Assembly (NCBI GenBank): GCA_033558025.1
Contig: JAUCEF010000017.1
Coordinates: forward strand, 2,108,001 to 2,172,000
Origin: Phytophthora sp. 'mugwort'
Lineage: Eukaryota; Oomycota; Peronosporomycetes; Peronosporales; Peronosporaceae
Direction: 5' to 3'
Length of the DNA stretch: 64,000 nucleotides
The notes under the pieces are model-generated. The model had not been told where the DNA came from, did no database searches, and worked only from the letters and a program-made list of their open reading frames with translations. Shown here piece after piece: positions 32,911 through 43,676 of the stretch. Position 1 is the first letter of the stretch. Each line of letters opens with the position of its first letter. The position numbers and the translations under genes are program-made.

Positions 32911-34731
32911 CTACACTGCGGCTGGGAATGTCATCATGAAGCTACAGAAATCAATGAAGATGTACTCCGTCAGGAAGTAAAAAATCGTGGCCAAGAAAAT
33001 CGAGATAGGTAACGCCGGCAGCGCCTTGTGCAGCACGGCCAACAGAAACAAGGTTCCTCCGAGACCCTGTCATAGCGAAATAGAAATAAAAAGTATCAGT
33101 ACACGGACATCATAGGGCAATGAGTATAACACAGCGGTGCAAGAACTCACCATCACGATGCACACAAATGTAGCAGCGAAGGTGGAGAAGTCCTTAATGG
33201 CGGCACGACCAACCAACACGCTGTAGAAAATGAAGTCACCCAGACCCAGCTTGATGGTCTTGTCATCCTCGTTATCCTCCTCACGTTGGCGTTGACGACG
33301 GTCACGTCTTGCCTGCACGGGGCAAGGCATGTCTATCGAACACGAGCAGACGTAGTATTTGTGGAAAATCAATAGCCACAGTCGGTCCTGCGTGGGGAAG
33401 AACTTCTCAGCCACCTGTGATGCCTTCCACGTGTCCTCAGGACTGAATATCTCGTAGAACTCAGATAGCAGACTCACGAGCGCCTCCATCGTCTCACACT
33501 CGTACGTGGTGAAGTTGGACTCGGCCACATTGCGAGGCCGGCCGGAAGACATCACCGGAATCGGAGACGAGTCCGTGCGGTCTGTCAAAGGCTGCGCCAT
33601 CGGGACAGGGGCCGCCGTTGGCACTTGAGGGGGCGGAACACGAGTGCTATTTGTCACGGACGCGTTGCCGTTGCTGTTGTGGTTGCTGGAGGACTGTGAA
33701 GTGGCAGACGATGACTGGCGCTGGCTGGTGGTCACATCGTCCGTCGGTGTGTTCTTCGGGCGACACTGCTCCTGTTCTGGTTGACGCTGCTGCTGCTGCT
33801 GTTCCTGCTGCTGTCGGTGGTGTCCATGCGAGACACCGTCCCGAATGTCAGCTTCGTACAGCAGACCTGGCAGCGGTGCCTGTTTCTCTTGAATTAGTCC
33901 GATAAGGTACTTGAGCGGGCCGCACGGAGTGAGTACGGCGCACAGATCGTAGCAGGCGAACATGACGCAGAACGTGATGGTCGTCCACTCGGGCCACATG
34001 GAGAATTCCCAGGCCAGGATCACGCTCACCATGACCATATAGCCATTCTGCACGAGCTTGGACATTCCCTTCTGGTAGAAAATGGCGACGACGCCAACAA
34101 AGCCAAAGTTGATCATGACAAACAGGAATGAGGGCCAGTCCACGGCCCAGCCAAACTGATCGTTGACGATTTCGTCCATGAGCTGGCCCCCGACAAAGCT
34201 CAAGATGGCCGCGGACGCGAACATGATGTAGCCGCTCAGGAACTTGAGGCAGTTGTACTTGTACAGCAGCGCCATACCGAACGTCAGCAGCGCGATGGCA
34301 CCAATAATCACCAGAGCATTCACCAAAGACTGACCAATGCCCGAGCTCGTGCTCGTGCTCTTGCTGCTAGAGGTCGAGCCCGAGTCTCCGTAGACGAGGT
34401 AGGTCGACATGGACGCCTCGATGCTGGAACTGCGGTAGTTGACGACCACGACGCTGGCGAGGACCATGGTCACGCACACGGGGAAGACGATGGCCCAGAA
34501 CGAGTTGATGCCGTGCATGAGGTCGTCGAAGCCCTCGCCCTGAGCCGCATCCGCCTTTTGCTCAGCCTGTCCATTGTCCGGGCGCTGCGAGGCCGACTGG
34601 CGCCCCGTGCCAGGCGTGTCATCGCCACTGTTCGGTGTCGTAAGCTTGTCGTAGTTGGCGCCAGCCAGCAGCGCCGTGTTGTCCATGGGAATGGCGCCGT
34701 CCTCGCCGTGTACTTGCGTCTCCTTCGCCAT
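32911..34731 (-). CDS. Presenilin (intramembrane aspartyl protease, gamma-secretase catalytic subunit)
   Basis: Polytopic aspartyl protease of ER/Golgi membranes that cleaves single-pass membrane proteins within a gamma-secretase-type complex. Exon 1 is 33151-34731 and exon 2 is 32911-33066; the 84-bp intron has GTGAGT...ACAG ends and joins in phase, giving 578 residues. The N-terminal 90 residues are hydrophilic, followed by TM1 (FWAIVFPVCVTMVLASVVVV) and further membrane helices. The first catalytic Asp is in FACYDLCAVLTPCGP, and the second is in GLGD of KLGLGDFIFYSVL. Exon 2 supplies the PAL motif (ALPALPIS). The loop between TM6 and TM7 is long, with Gln runs and Ser/Asn-rich low complexity (about residues 290-400). 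The start is the first in-frame ATG. Confidence 0.95.
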
Positions 34732-35156
34732 CCACAGTCTGCTGACGTCGCTCAGTCTCACGTACCAACCGCCCAGCAGCTATTATGGCAAAAATTCCGC
34801 TCAATCTCACACTTTGGAAGACAGTTCGAAATGATACAAAAGAAGTAGGCGCTCCCCTAATCACGCGCCGCGCTTGACTTGGTGCTTGTATGCCCCTACA
34901 CATAATAGAGACCGTATGCCTGGATTTTCCACAGCAAAGACGGTTACGGTAACATCAACTTGGCACAACGATGTTCACCCTCAGTCGCACGCACTACCAG
35001 TACATGTAGCTATTATAATATTTGTACTACAGGCTATAGTGCTGGCGCAGCGATACTACAAGATAGCCGATTGTTTGTATAATCCTCGAAAACCAGTGCA
35101 GACTGCAGTGCAGTCGGTTCCATTTCGATGGAGATAGATGAGCCCGGCCATTGTCG
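34732..35156. other. Intergenic, presenilin 5' side / EF-hand gene 3' side
   Basis: About 425 bp; presumably the presenilin promoter and the 3' UTR of the EF-hand gene. No distinct element recognised. Confidence 0.4.
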
Positions 35157-36111
35157 TCAGAACGGGACGATAAGCCGGCTCTCGAAGTCCGTTGACTGGA
35201 TAACCTGCAGGTTGAAATGGCCGTGGTGTCAGTGACAATCGACTAATAGGCACTTCATATTATACCAGTTAACGCAAAGCACGTACTTACTTTGACAAAG
35301 TCGTCGTAGAAGAGGAAGTCACGGGACGGCGCCGACGAGGCCTCGCTCATGACATGCTCGATCAACGTCTCCAGAACCTTGTTATCAATAGGTGCACCGG
35401 GTTTCTTTAGCAACAACACTTTATCCGATGTGGATGCAAAAATTTATCGTTGATACCTCTTGTTGGGACTGGATGGCGGCGTCCCCGTCGCTCTCAGAGA
35501 CCTCGGGGAACACGATGGCGCAGTACGCTCGAAGATCGTCGCGTGAAATCTTGCCATCACCGTCAAAATCGTGGATCTTGAACGCCTCTGCTTCATTCAG
35601 GTTGAGTTAGTATCTAGTTTACTAGCCCTACATTGTTCGAGCTCTGGCCGGACCTTTAAGCTTGACGTCCTGCGAACTGCCGTAGCTGAAGATCTGTACG
35701 AATTTGGCAAATTCCTGCGAAGAGGCGTTAACTACGATCGTCAAGGCAACACACAACTGCAAAACGTAGCGTACAGCAAAAGTGATCGTCTGCGTGGTTG
35801 TAAGCTCCAACGACTTGAATAATTGATCTCGCAGCGGGTTCACTGCGAGCGTGGGCAGCGCATAGAACTCGTCCCTCGTCATATCTTCAGCCTCCACATG
35901 GGTTTTGTACTTCCGTCGAATGCGATGGATTTCTTTTAGAGGAACTACGAGCATATCAGGTGACGAGGTCATCATACAAGAGGCCAGTGCTTTGAGAATA
36001 AAAGGTTTTAAAGTCTTTCCCACGGGAAGTGATCATGTGGATTTCCTCGATCTGCTCCTCGCTTAGATCGCAAGTCTCGCCCGACGACCACAAGCTGCTC
36101 GCTTGCCCCAT
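35157..36111 (-). CDS. EF-hand calcium-binding protein, calcineurin B/CIB-like (five exons)
   Basis: Small Ca-binding regulator of the calcineurin B/CIB/NCS group. Exons as I read them: 36024-36111, 35654-35944, 35457-35587, 35291-35404 and 35157-35204. All joins keep frame and give about 223 residues. MGQASSLWSS at the N-terminus fits an N-myristoylation signal (MGxxxS). LSEEQIEEIH follows. Exon 2 has REEF-like MTRDEFYALP and EFAKFVQIFSYG. Exon 3 has the clear EF-hand loop DFDGDGKISRDDL. The end is FLFYDDFVKVIQSTDFESRL, typical of the last degenerate hand. The hydrophobic 30 residues in exon 2 (TTTQTITFAVRYVLQLCVAL) may be an unspliced in-frame intron. Family placement is good; exact subfamily is open. 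Confidence 0.75.
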
Positions 36112-36299
36112 CGTACGAAAACTGTGCGCCTCTTCGTACCAAACCAAATCTCTTTTTTTGTACTCAGTTCATGTTATCCCGAATGCTCTATCCGCCTTGG
36201 CAGGCCCATTCCTGTCGTTGCAAGCTCAGCTCCTTCCTACCACCACGATTTCTTGTCATTGCTTTTGCTGCTTCACTGGACACGCTACCGTGAAAATGC

Positions 36300-38175
36300 T
36301 TATTCGTGCAGACGATCGATCTTGCGGAGACCGTTGAGTGCAGCCACGCGGTAGGCTTCTGCCAGCGTCGGGTAGTTGAACACAGCGTTGCGGAAGTATT
36401 CTAGCGTTCCACCCGTAGACATGACCACCTGGCCAATGTGAATGATCTCCGTGGCACCCTCACCAATGGCATGAACACCGAAGATCTTGAGGGTGTCTGG
36501 GCAGAAGATGATCTTGAGAAAGCCGGGCACACCACCCAGCATCTGTCCCCTGGCAAGCTCTTCGTAGCGAGCCACGCCGACCTCGTATGGAACCTGCTCC
36601 TTCGTCAACTGTTGCTCGTTCTTGCCCACCATCGAAATCTCCGGCACAGTGTAAATACCGAACGGGAATACCTCGCCAGATCGCATACGCGTACGCACAC
36701 GATCAGGATCATCCATCTTTTTATCGCCGGATATCTCCTTGTCGTTCAAAGGCTCGGACGTTCGCATATGCACGGAAGCAAGACGCCCCTGCTCCATCGA
36801 CGTCGACGCAAGTCCCGGGAAGCCAATGATATCACCTGCTGCATAACTGCACAAACAAACACAAACAAGTATTGGTTCCTGCATTGCCACCTGCTTCTGA
36901 ATGATACGTACATATGAGGCACCGCAGTCTGGAAGTTGTTGTCGACCTTAATGCGTCCGCGTTTATCGGGCACAAGCCCCACCGCCTCCAAATTCAGACC
37001 CTCCACGTTACCCTGGCGTCCAACCGTGTACAGCAGACCGTCACCAACGACCGTCTTGCCACTTTCCAAGTGAACGAAGACCTCGCCCTTTGGGGATTTT
37101 TCGACACTTTTGATAATCTCGCCGACGAGGAAACGGGTACCTGTCTGAGCCATGGAGTAGCACAGCGCCTCGGACACCTCTTTGTCCGCCATGTTGAGTA
37201 TCTCCTGGCGTCCGTCAATCACCGTCACGTCCGTGCCAGGGATAATAGTCATCATCGACGCGTACTCCATACCCACAACGCCAGCACCCACAACGATCAG
37301 GCGGCGCGGCACGGTTTTCACCTTGCCCCACAGCAGCTGATCGCTGTCGAAGATCGTCTCGCCATCAAACGGGATGTCCAGACGACGCGCCGGACGTGTG
37401 CCCACGCACACCAGGAACTTGTCAGCCGTTAGCACACTGCAACAGAACAGAGCGTCAGCATCACGTGAAAAAAAGTATCTGTTAAAAAGGTCCTTACCGT
37501 TTGCAGATGTCGGCGCTGGTGTGTCGCTTGGCGTCCGTGGCCGTCTCATACGACTCGTTAGACAGCACAGCGATCATGTTCTTGTTACCGGGCAGGAACC
37601 TGGCTGTTCCATTGATGACTTGCACGCCGTTGCGCATGAGCTGGTGGCGGGTGATGTCCGTCTCGGCGTCCTCCACCTTCTTGACGCGCTGTAGGATGTC
37701 CTCGACGCCGAAGCGCTTGCTGGGACCAGCCTGGCCGTTGTAGAAGGCCTTGTGACGATAGCCGGTAAGATGCATCGCCGCCTCACGGAACGTCTGCAAT
37801 GCAACAACCACAAAGTCCGATCGACAGTTAGAAAACAACTCATTGCCGCTAATTAGCTGGTTTAATCCGCACCTTTGAAGGAATCGTGCCAGTGTGTACG
37901 CAAACGCCACCCAGCATGTCGCGCTTGTCGATGATGGCTACGGACTTGCCGTGTTTGGCGCTGTCGATGGCACATTTCTGGCCTGCGGGCCCGCTGCCAA
38001 TCACGATAAGGTCGAAGTGCTCGCTGGCGCGCAGCTCGCGCAGTGTGTCGGTCAGCGGCTTCTTCTCTATCGACACCTCAGTACTGAAGGCGGATCGGGC
38101 AGCGGTGGCACGCAGCAGCGGACGCGTTGACCGCGAGAAGGGCGCCACGGAGCGACGCAGGAGCAGCGCAGGCAT
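36300..38175 (-). CDS. SthA-type pyridine nucleotide transhydrogenase / FAD-dependent disulfide-reductase family (four exons)
   Basis: Flavoprotein exchanging reducing equivalents between NADH and NADP. Exons 37873-38175, 37498-37793, 36912-37436 and 36300-36846; all introns are GT-AG and all joins keep frame, giving 556 residues. Residues 1-35 are basic and Ser/Arg-rich ([16 protein letters not shown]), a likely mitochondrial presequence. FAD site: [15 protein letters not shown]. The active-site region reads [13 protein letters not shown]: the second Cys of lipoamide dehydrogenase (C-x4-C) is Thr, which is typical of soluble transhydrogenase. NAD(P) site: [16 protein letters not shown]. Second FAD motif: [14 protein letters not shown], formed across intron 3. 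C-terminal dimerisation domain: [13 protein letters not shown], then [17 protein letters not shown]. Confidence 0.88.
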
Positions 38176-39413
38176 GAGGCGAAGGGATCCAGCCGCAGGT
38201 TAAAGTGAAGTGTGCGGCTGTGCCACACCACCGCAACACCATAGGGTTTATTACGGTCTAGTTTAACCGGTCCAGCTTGAACTTGGGGACTGGACTGGAA
38301 AACTGGAACCTGAAACTGAAGCAGAGCAAGAACGTCTCGGCGGTCGGCAGGGGAGGTCGACGCGTGGAGTTTGAGCGATCGCAATGCGATTTGGCGCAGC
38401 TATAGGAACTAGCTGATTAATTCAGTACCAGATCGAACATTTAAAAAGGCACGAAGGTGGCTGGAAACTAGTACGACAACGATGCAATCCTGTTAAGGCT
38501 ATAGCGAGCATGCCAGCTTGAAGTCACCATCGTCAAACGCAGCGTCGACTGACTCAGAGGATTCACTGACAGCCTCAGACTGAGTGAGTGAAGTTCGTAC
38601 GTGGCGCGAATAGGGGAGAGCCCAACTTATCCACTGCGACGGTGGCATGGAGAGGCCATACTCATTTCAAGTCATTTTTCTCAGCGGAGCCGCAGTCTGC
38701 TCGAGAGATTCTCGAAACTTCATAGTGCTGCTGTCCACCAACTGAGCACTATTTTGCAGCAGTGCATTCATTGCCTTTAGCAAGCAGCACACACTTGCTT
38801 CCCTCTTACTTGCTGCAGACAATTCGTCCGCAAGGCACGCCAGATAAATTCAGAACTCTTCAAGGTGAAAGTTAAAAGTCAACTGGACTACTGCCCAATC
38901 TTTGCATACTATCACAAAATGCAACCACTCACGTGCCTCGTCAACCCCAATATTTTGTTCCGTAAACACAATAGTCGCGTTAGCCGACCGGGAAACAAAA
39001 CCAACACGCCGACCGAACGACATCCAAAAGCGCGAGAAGCTTTAGACAGCACAGCACGCGTCTCCTTCTCGACACCCGACGGCCGCACGCACTCGCAGCA
39101 GGCCGCACAGTGCAGGAAGAACCTCGCACGCATACCCGCGCCAAGCTTCACTCCGGGCCGCCGCCTTCGCCACTGGGAGTGACGCTTCCGCAGACCGATC
39201 CGAGCAGGCCAGGAGGGAGATTCGAGAGGATTTTCTGCGCTGCTGACCCGCCCCATCTCCAGCTACAGGCCTCGCGTCAAAGACAGCAAAGGCGCCTAGC
39301 AACTCACACAGAGACGACCAGGCGCATAGCGACTCAGCGTTCGCTCCTGTGCGTGTGTTTCGACTTCTCGACTAGAACTCTGACTCCAACTTAGCGCAAT
39401 AGGCGACTTGAGG
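38176..39413. other. 1.2-kb intergenic region between divergent genes
   Basis: Shared upstream region of the transhydrogenase (minus) and RNA-binding protein (plus) genes. Only short chance frames are present. No motif I would defend; a long 5' UTR or upstream exon of either gene could lie here. Confidence 0.4.
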
Positions 39414-41710
39414 ATGGCAGACACAACCAAGTTAGGGTGAGTGCAGTGTGCTAATGCAGTGGGCATTAGGCTGTCCTAAGCTCAGAGAGGCTGATGGAGC
39501 GACGCTCGAGGGAGGGCGACGATAGTCACTGACCACGTCGTTGACGTATATGCGTTTTGTATGCAGAAAAATATTCATCGGGGGGCTCTCGTATGAGACC
39601 ACGGACGGTGAGTTTAGTGATTGAATGAGGGGGAAGCAGGCGGGTGCTCATGCTTCTTGCGTGTTCGTTGATTTTTGCTTTACAGAGAAGCTCCGGTCGT
39701 ACTTTGGTGCGTACGGCACGGTGACCGACGCCGTAGTGATGAAGGACCCGATCTCTAGACGATCACGAGGTTTCGGCTTTATTACGTATGCGGACCCTTC
39801 ATGTGTTGATAGAGCGTTGGCACAGCCCAACCACATCCTAGACAGCCGTAGAGTATGTCAGCGCTTTGTGTTTGCCTGCTTCTTTCTTTCGTTAGGTTTC
39901 ACGGTACTGACTCGATCTTCTTTTGCGTGTTAGGTTGAAGCTAAGCGTGCCGTTCCTCGGGCAGAAAGCATGCGCGACATCGGGAATGGCTCGACGTCTA
40001 GTCGTGGCAATGGCAGCAATTCCATATCCAGTATCAGCGCGAACAGTGCGGTCGGTGCCACGAAAAAGATATTCGTGGGTGGATTACATTATGAAACGAA
40101 AGATGGTACGTGTGTAGCTAGCGAGGGACTGCACTTGTCGCTGTTGTTGTACGCAAGAAGACGGAAACAGGGCTAACTTTTTCTTGTTCGGCATATCAGC
40201 GGACTTTAAAAAGTATTTTATGCAGTATGGCAAGGTGGTATCGGCTGAAGTGATGTTCAACCGCGAGACGAACAAGTCGCGTGGCTTTGGTTTTGTCATT
40301 TTCGAAAGCGAGGCCAGCGTTGAGCTGGTGCTGCAGGACAAGAACCACGTGATTGACGGTAAGTCCGTTGAGGTTAAGCGAGCCGTTCCGCGCACGGACG
40401 TGCCTCCTCCTCGGTCCGTCTCGTCTCGTGGAGGCTCTTTCAGTGGTCCTTCCGGCCCTGGCTCTGTGGGAAGCCTGGACGATGTGTGCACAACGACAAC
40501 TCCCCCAGTGTCGCTCTCTGGCAGTGTGCCGTCCACCAGCGGACTCGCTGCTGTGATGGGCTCGGAGAAGTTGAGCCGGACATCTTCGGCTTCGGCTAAC
40601 CTCATGCCAAATGGAATGCTGGGAGGCTACGCTGCCGCCGTTCGCTATGGTGGTCGGGCGCTGCATAAAACATCAAGCTCCAATGCCATGCTTTCTTCGT
40701 CTTCCGTGACTTCGCCCCGGCCACTGTCCAGTAACGGTGATGCCAGCAGCATTAACGGCATCAACCTGGATAGCTCCACGATCAGTGGCGTTGCAGACGC
40801 ACTCTCCAGCCTCGTGCTTGGTGATGGCAGTTCGTCACGTGGAGGTGGGATTCTAGGCGGAAGCAGTAGTGCTGCCTCTCCACCACTATCGGCGAGCTCT
40901 TCGTCACGCGGATCATCGGACCACCTGGTTGACGCTGGAACAGTGTCAGCCACAAACGGCCACTTGTCCCCGTTGGACGCTCCTCTTCATCCTCTTGACA
41001 ACGACCCGGTTATCGAGCAGTGGAAGTTGTCTCCTAGCTCAGGCCCGCAACTCCCCCCAAGTGCCCCTCTTGGGTCATCCTCCGAGTCAAGCTATCTCCC
41101 GCAAGGGCTTGTGGACGATAGCACCGAGCCGTCGACCTTGTCATGGCAAGCGACGCCTTGGCAACAGCAGTCGTGGGGTTCTCCGCCTTTGCCGCGGGTT
41201 CAACAGCAGCAACAGCAGCCTCCGCTACCACCCGCTCCGGCACCATTGTTCTCGATGTTCTCAAATCAGCGCACTGGTGGCACTCCGCTTCATGGATCGA
41301 GCGCGTGGCATTCGAGTGCAGATGGTGGATACGGAAACAACGACACTGTTGCCAACTCTGCCAGCGATGGCTTTGGCAACGGGATGATGGGCATGGGTCT
41401 ATCAATCGACGGTGGTTTTGGCAGTAACGGGGTTGCACGAGGTGCATTTGGGATGCACTCTGAAGGCGAAAGTAGCTCCCGTTACAGTTCGTTGGGTGGA
41501 TTCTTGCAGCAAGATTACCTTCCAACAAACCACCAGCAGCAGCAACACGAGACTATAGTCGCTGAACACCCGCTAGACTCGACAGCATTCGGACGGATGA
41601 TGAGCAGTGAAGGGGTCGCGCCTGATGCGGACGATCTGCGCAAGGAGCCAACATCTCTCGAGTATGACCTGCCATCGTCTGCAGCAGAGTACCATCGACA
41701 ATACAGATAG
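39414..41710 (+). CDS. Two-RRM RNA-binding protein, Musashi/DAZAP1/hnRNP-A type (five exons)
   Basis: Binds RNA through two tandem RRMs; a role in mRNA control is inferred from the family. Exons 39414-39436, 39567-39607, 39686-39852, 39934-40105 and 40200-41710. All introns are short GT-AG and all joins keep frame, giving 637 residues. RRM1: RNP2 is KIFIGGLSYETT in exon 2 and RNP1 is RSRGFGFITYAD in exon 3. A Ser/Gly/Asn linker separates RRM2: KKIFVGGLHYETKD in exon 4 and KSRGFGFVIFES in exon 5. After residue 220 the protein is low-complexity, rich in Ser, Gly, Pro and Gln (QQQQQQPPLPPAPAP), as in prion-like hnRNP tails. Introns fall at conserved places inside the RRMs. Confidence 0.93.
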
Positions 41711-42206
41711 AGAGCGCACGACACGAACCCAGCAGGGCAATGCAGACATCATGAAGGCAGGGTCGAAAGGCTCCGTCCTTCGTTTTGTCTGAAAAGAAGC
41801 CCACCATGTAGCTCACGCTGGAGTATCTTCGCGCTCTCGTGCCGCTAATCAAAGAGAACGGGGTCGACAGAGGAATGCGACGGTATTACAAGCTGATGCA
41901 CCTGTCTTCATGGCGTGTGCGTCGCAGCGGCCGTTCCTTATTACAAAGACAATAAGAGAACAAGCAGAACGAGGATCGGAGACGCGTGAGGATGCTTGAG
42001 CGAAAGAGACGAAGCGAACGAGTGTGCGAAGGATCGAAACGAGAGGGAGTATTAGTCGGTATAGCGAAATAGTGGAGTAGGAGATTAGCACCTAGGTAGT
42101 TGGCAGGCGAGATGAGAGGATGAGACAGAGAGAAACACGTGGCGACGTCATACACAGTCGCGGATAATAGGACAAGCGCCACCATTCGTGCAGTTTTACC
42201 AACCAG
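41711..42206. other. Intergenic sequence left of the Maverick
   Basis: 3' flank of the RNA-binding protein gene. No gene seen. Joined across the element to the right flank, it would give a spacer of about 570 bp to the F-BAR-like gene. Confidence 0.45.
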
Positions 42207-42212
42207 TTTGCT
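42207..42212. repeat. Target-site duplication, left copy (TTTGCT)
   Basis: Six bases TTTGCT directly before the first base of the inverted repeat. The identical six bases follow the right repeat at 61093-61098. Six-base duplications are the rule for Maverick/Polinton insertion. Confidence 0.95.
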
Positions 42213-42401
42213 AGTAGTAACTTCTAGAACATTACGTGTACGTTTTTTTAATTTTTGCTATATCTTACCTGAATTCGGTATCGACAGTGTTTCTAAACGT
42301 TTCTAATATCCAGGTGTTGTTTTCGACGACGCAACGATTCGAGGGTTAGAACACAAGGATAAACTTAATACGTTGCACGTTGTCCCATAAGATATAGATC
42401 A
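42213..42401 (+). repeat. Maverick terminal inverted repeat, left
   Basis: 189 bp starting AGTAGTAACTTCTAGAAC and ending ATATAGATCA. It pairs with 61092-60904 read on the minus strand, with about six mismatches by eye and no gaps. The 5'-AG start is typical of Polintons. Similarity continues a little further inside after a 9-bp gap (AGTCAAAG). Confidence 0.95.
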
Positions 42402-42689
42402 AGTCAAAGTAAATCCCTCAATATTTTAGAAACGCTATTCTTCTTATTTCTATTCTAAGTTTTCAACATTCAGTTGTGGGGCACATCACTTTGCCCTTGT
42501 ATACCTTTCGACTGCTAGAACGAATGTCAGAATGACTGCTATCAAGTCAGTACAGCTTCCTGTTTCAGTACCAATTCACAGTGCTTTTCTTTTGCATTGA
42601 TGACGCCAGTCTGTACCGTCGTGTGTACCAGCTTCAGTACCAATTTACTGTATCATTCATGTATTAAACATACATTCGTTTCTTTCTCG

Positions 42690-43341
42690 TGTTTCCCTTT
42701 CGCATTCATCATGGCGCCAATGATGAGAAGCGCGAATAAGGCGAAGAAGCCGAAGCTAAACACGAAGACGAAGAAGCCGAGGCAAAAAAGCCGCAGACAG
42801 ACCAGAAGAAGACGACGACGATGGCAGCGTGTACGTGTGCCAGCAACGTGCCGACCTTAGATGAGTGTGATCCTCCCGAGCCAATTGTGCCTGCCTGCCT
42901 CCCAAGAAAGTGATTACGGCAATGGTGGTTGCTGGTGCCCAGAAGGAGGAAGTGGAGGGAGAGGATTTGTGCGTTCTGCGCATTGATGGCGTGGATTCGG
43001 AAGCGTGGAATTTGTATGAAGGGTGGGCTTCCTCACTTGGAGAGGTTGACCCAATGGTAGCAGTTCGCTTTGCTCCATCTCTTTATTTACTGCACACGCT
43101 TGTTTGCCCTCCGAACGCGTTGGCTGGTGATATTCAGGATGAAGCTACCAGTATCATCAACCACCTCGCGCCTCTTCTGATGGAAGACTTCGTAGCTGGG
43201 ATTCCAGCGCCTCTCGCCGGTTTTGCACCTCTTCCGGCTCCAGCGTCTCTGATTAACGTCCACCACGCAAAGGGTGCCGTCACTGCCTTGCTACGTGGGA
43301 TACCAGGCCCAAACTTCCCGGTGATCAACGGATTGCACTGA
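42690..43341 (+). pseudogene. Unrecognised ORF in the left arm of the Maverick
   Basis: An open frame 42910-43341 encodes about 143 residues with pieces GVDSEAWNLYEGWASSLGEV, FAPSLYLLHTLV and AVTALLRGIPGPNFPVING. Upstream frames 42711-42900 carry a Lys/Glu/Ala-rich segment (EDEEAEAKK repeats) and VPTLDECDPPEPIVP that would join after one frameshift near 42905, so the original protein was likely over 200 residues. I do not recognise it. Location just inside the inverted repeat suggests an accessory gene of the element, or an older insertion. Confidence 0.45.
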
Positions 43342-43421
43342 GAAGTCTAGATGTACACTTCGAGCGGTGTCATTGTCATTGTGCCGATCTTCAAGTGGTA
43401 ATCGTACGATCAGGTTAGAAA

Positions 43422-43652
43422 TTGAGCACTGCCAAGAGTCAAAAGCTTGAGGTGATGCTTGAAATACAGCTGAAATGGGACGAGAAGAAGGGTAACGCGC
43501 AGGACAAGAAAAACAAGGATGGGGAAGCAGCCGGCTTTGCTGTGAAGGAATACAACAAGGCCGAACTCGAGTATCTGAATATCCAGCATCGCTACCGATT
43601 AATTCACTGTGAGCTGCTATCCCTGAAAACTAACACGGAAGACAATATATGA
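43422..43652 (+). pseudogene. Short Lys-rich ORF, Maverick left arm
   Basis: 76 codons without an ATG start (TTG). Highly charged helical sequence (MLEIQLKWDEKKGNAQDKK) with coiled-coil character. It may be the end of the previous broken ORF. Function unknown. Confidence 0.3.
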
Positions 43653-43676
43653 GTAGTATGAGTACCACAGCAACTA

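Noticed and set aside
38865..39394. Overlapping ORFs upstream of the RNA-binding protein gene
   Set aside because: Both strands are open at similar length with Arg/Thr-rich, non-protein-like sequence; more likely promoter or 5' UTR.
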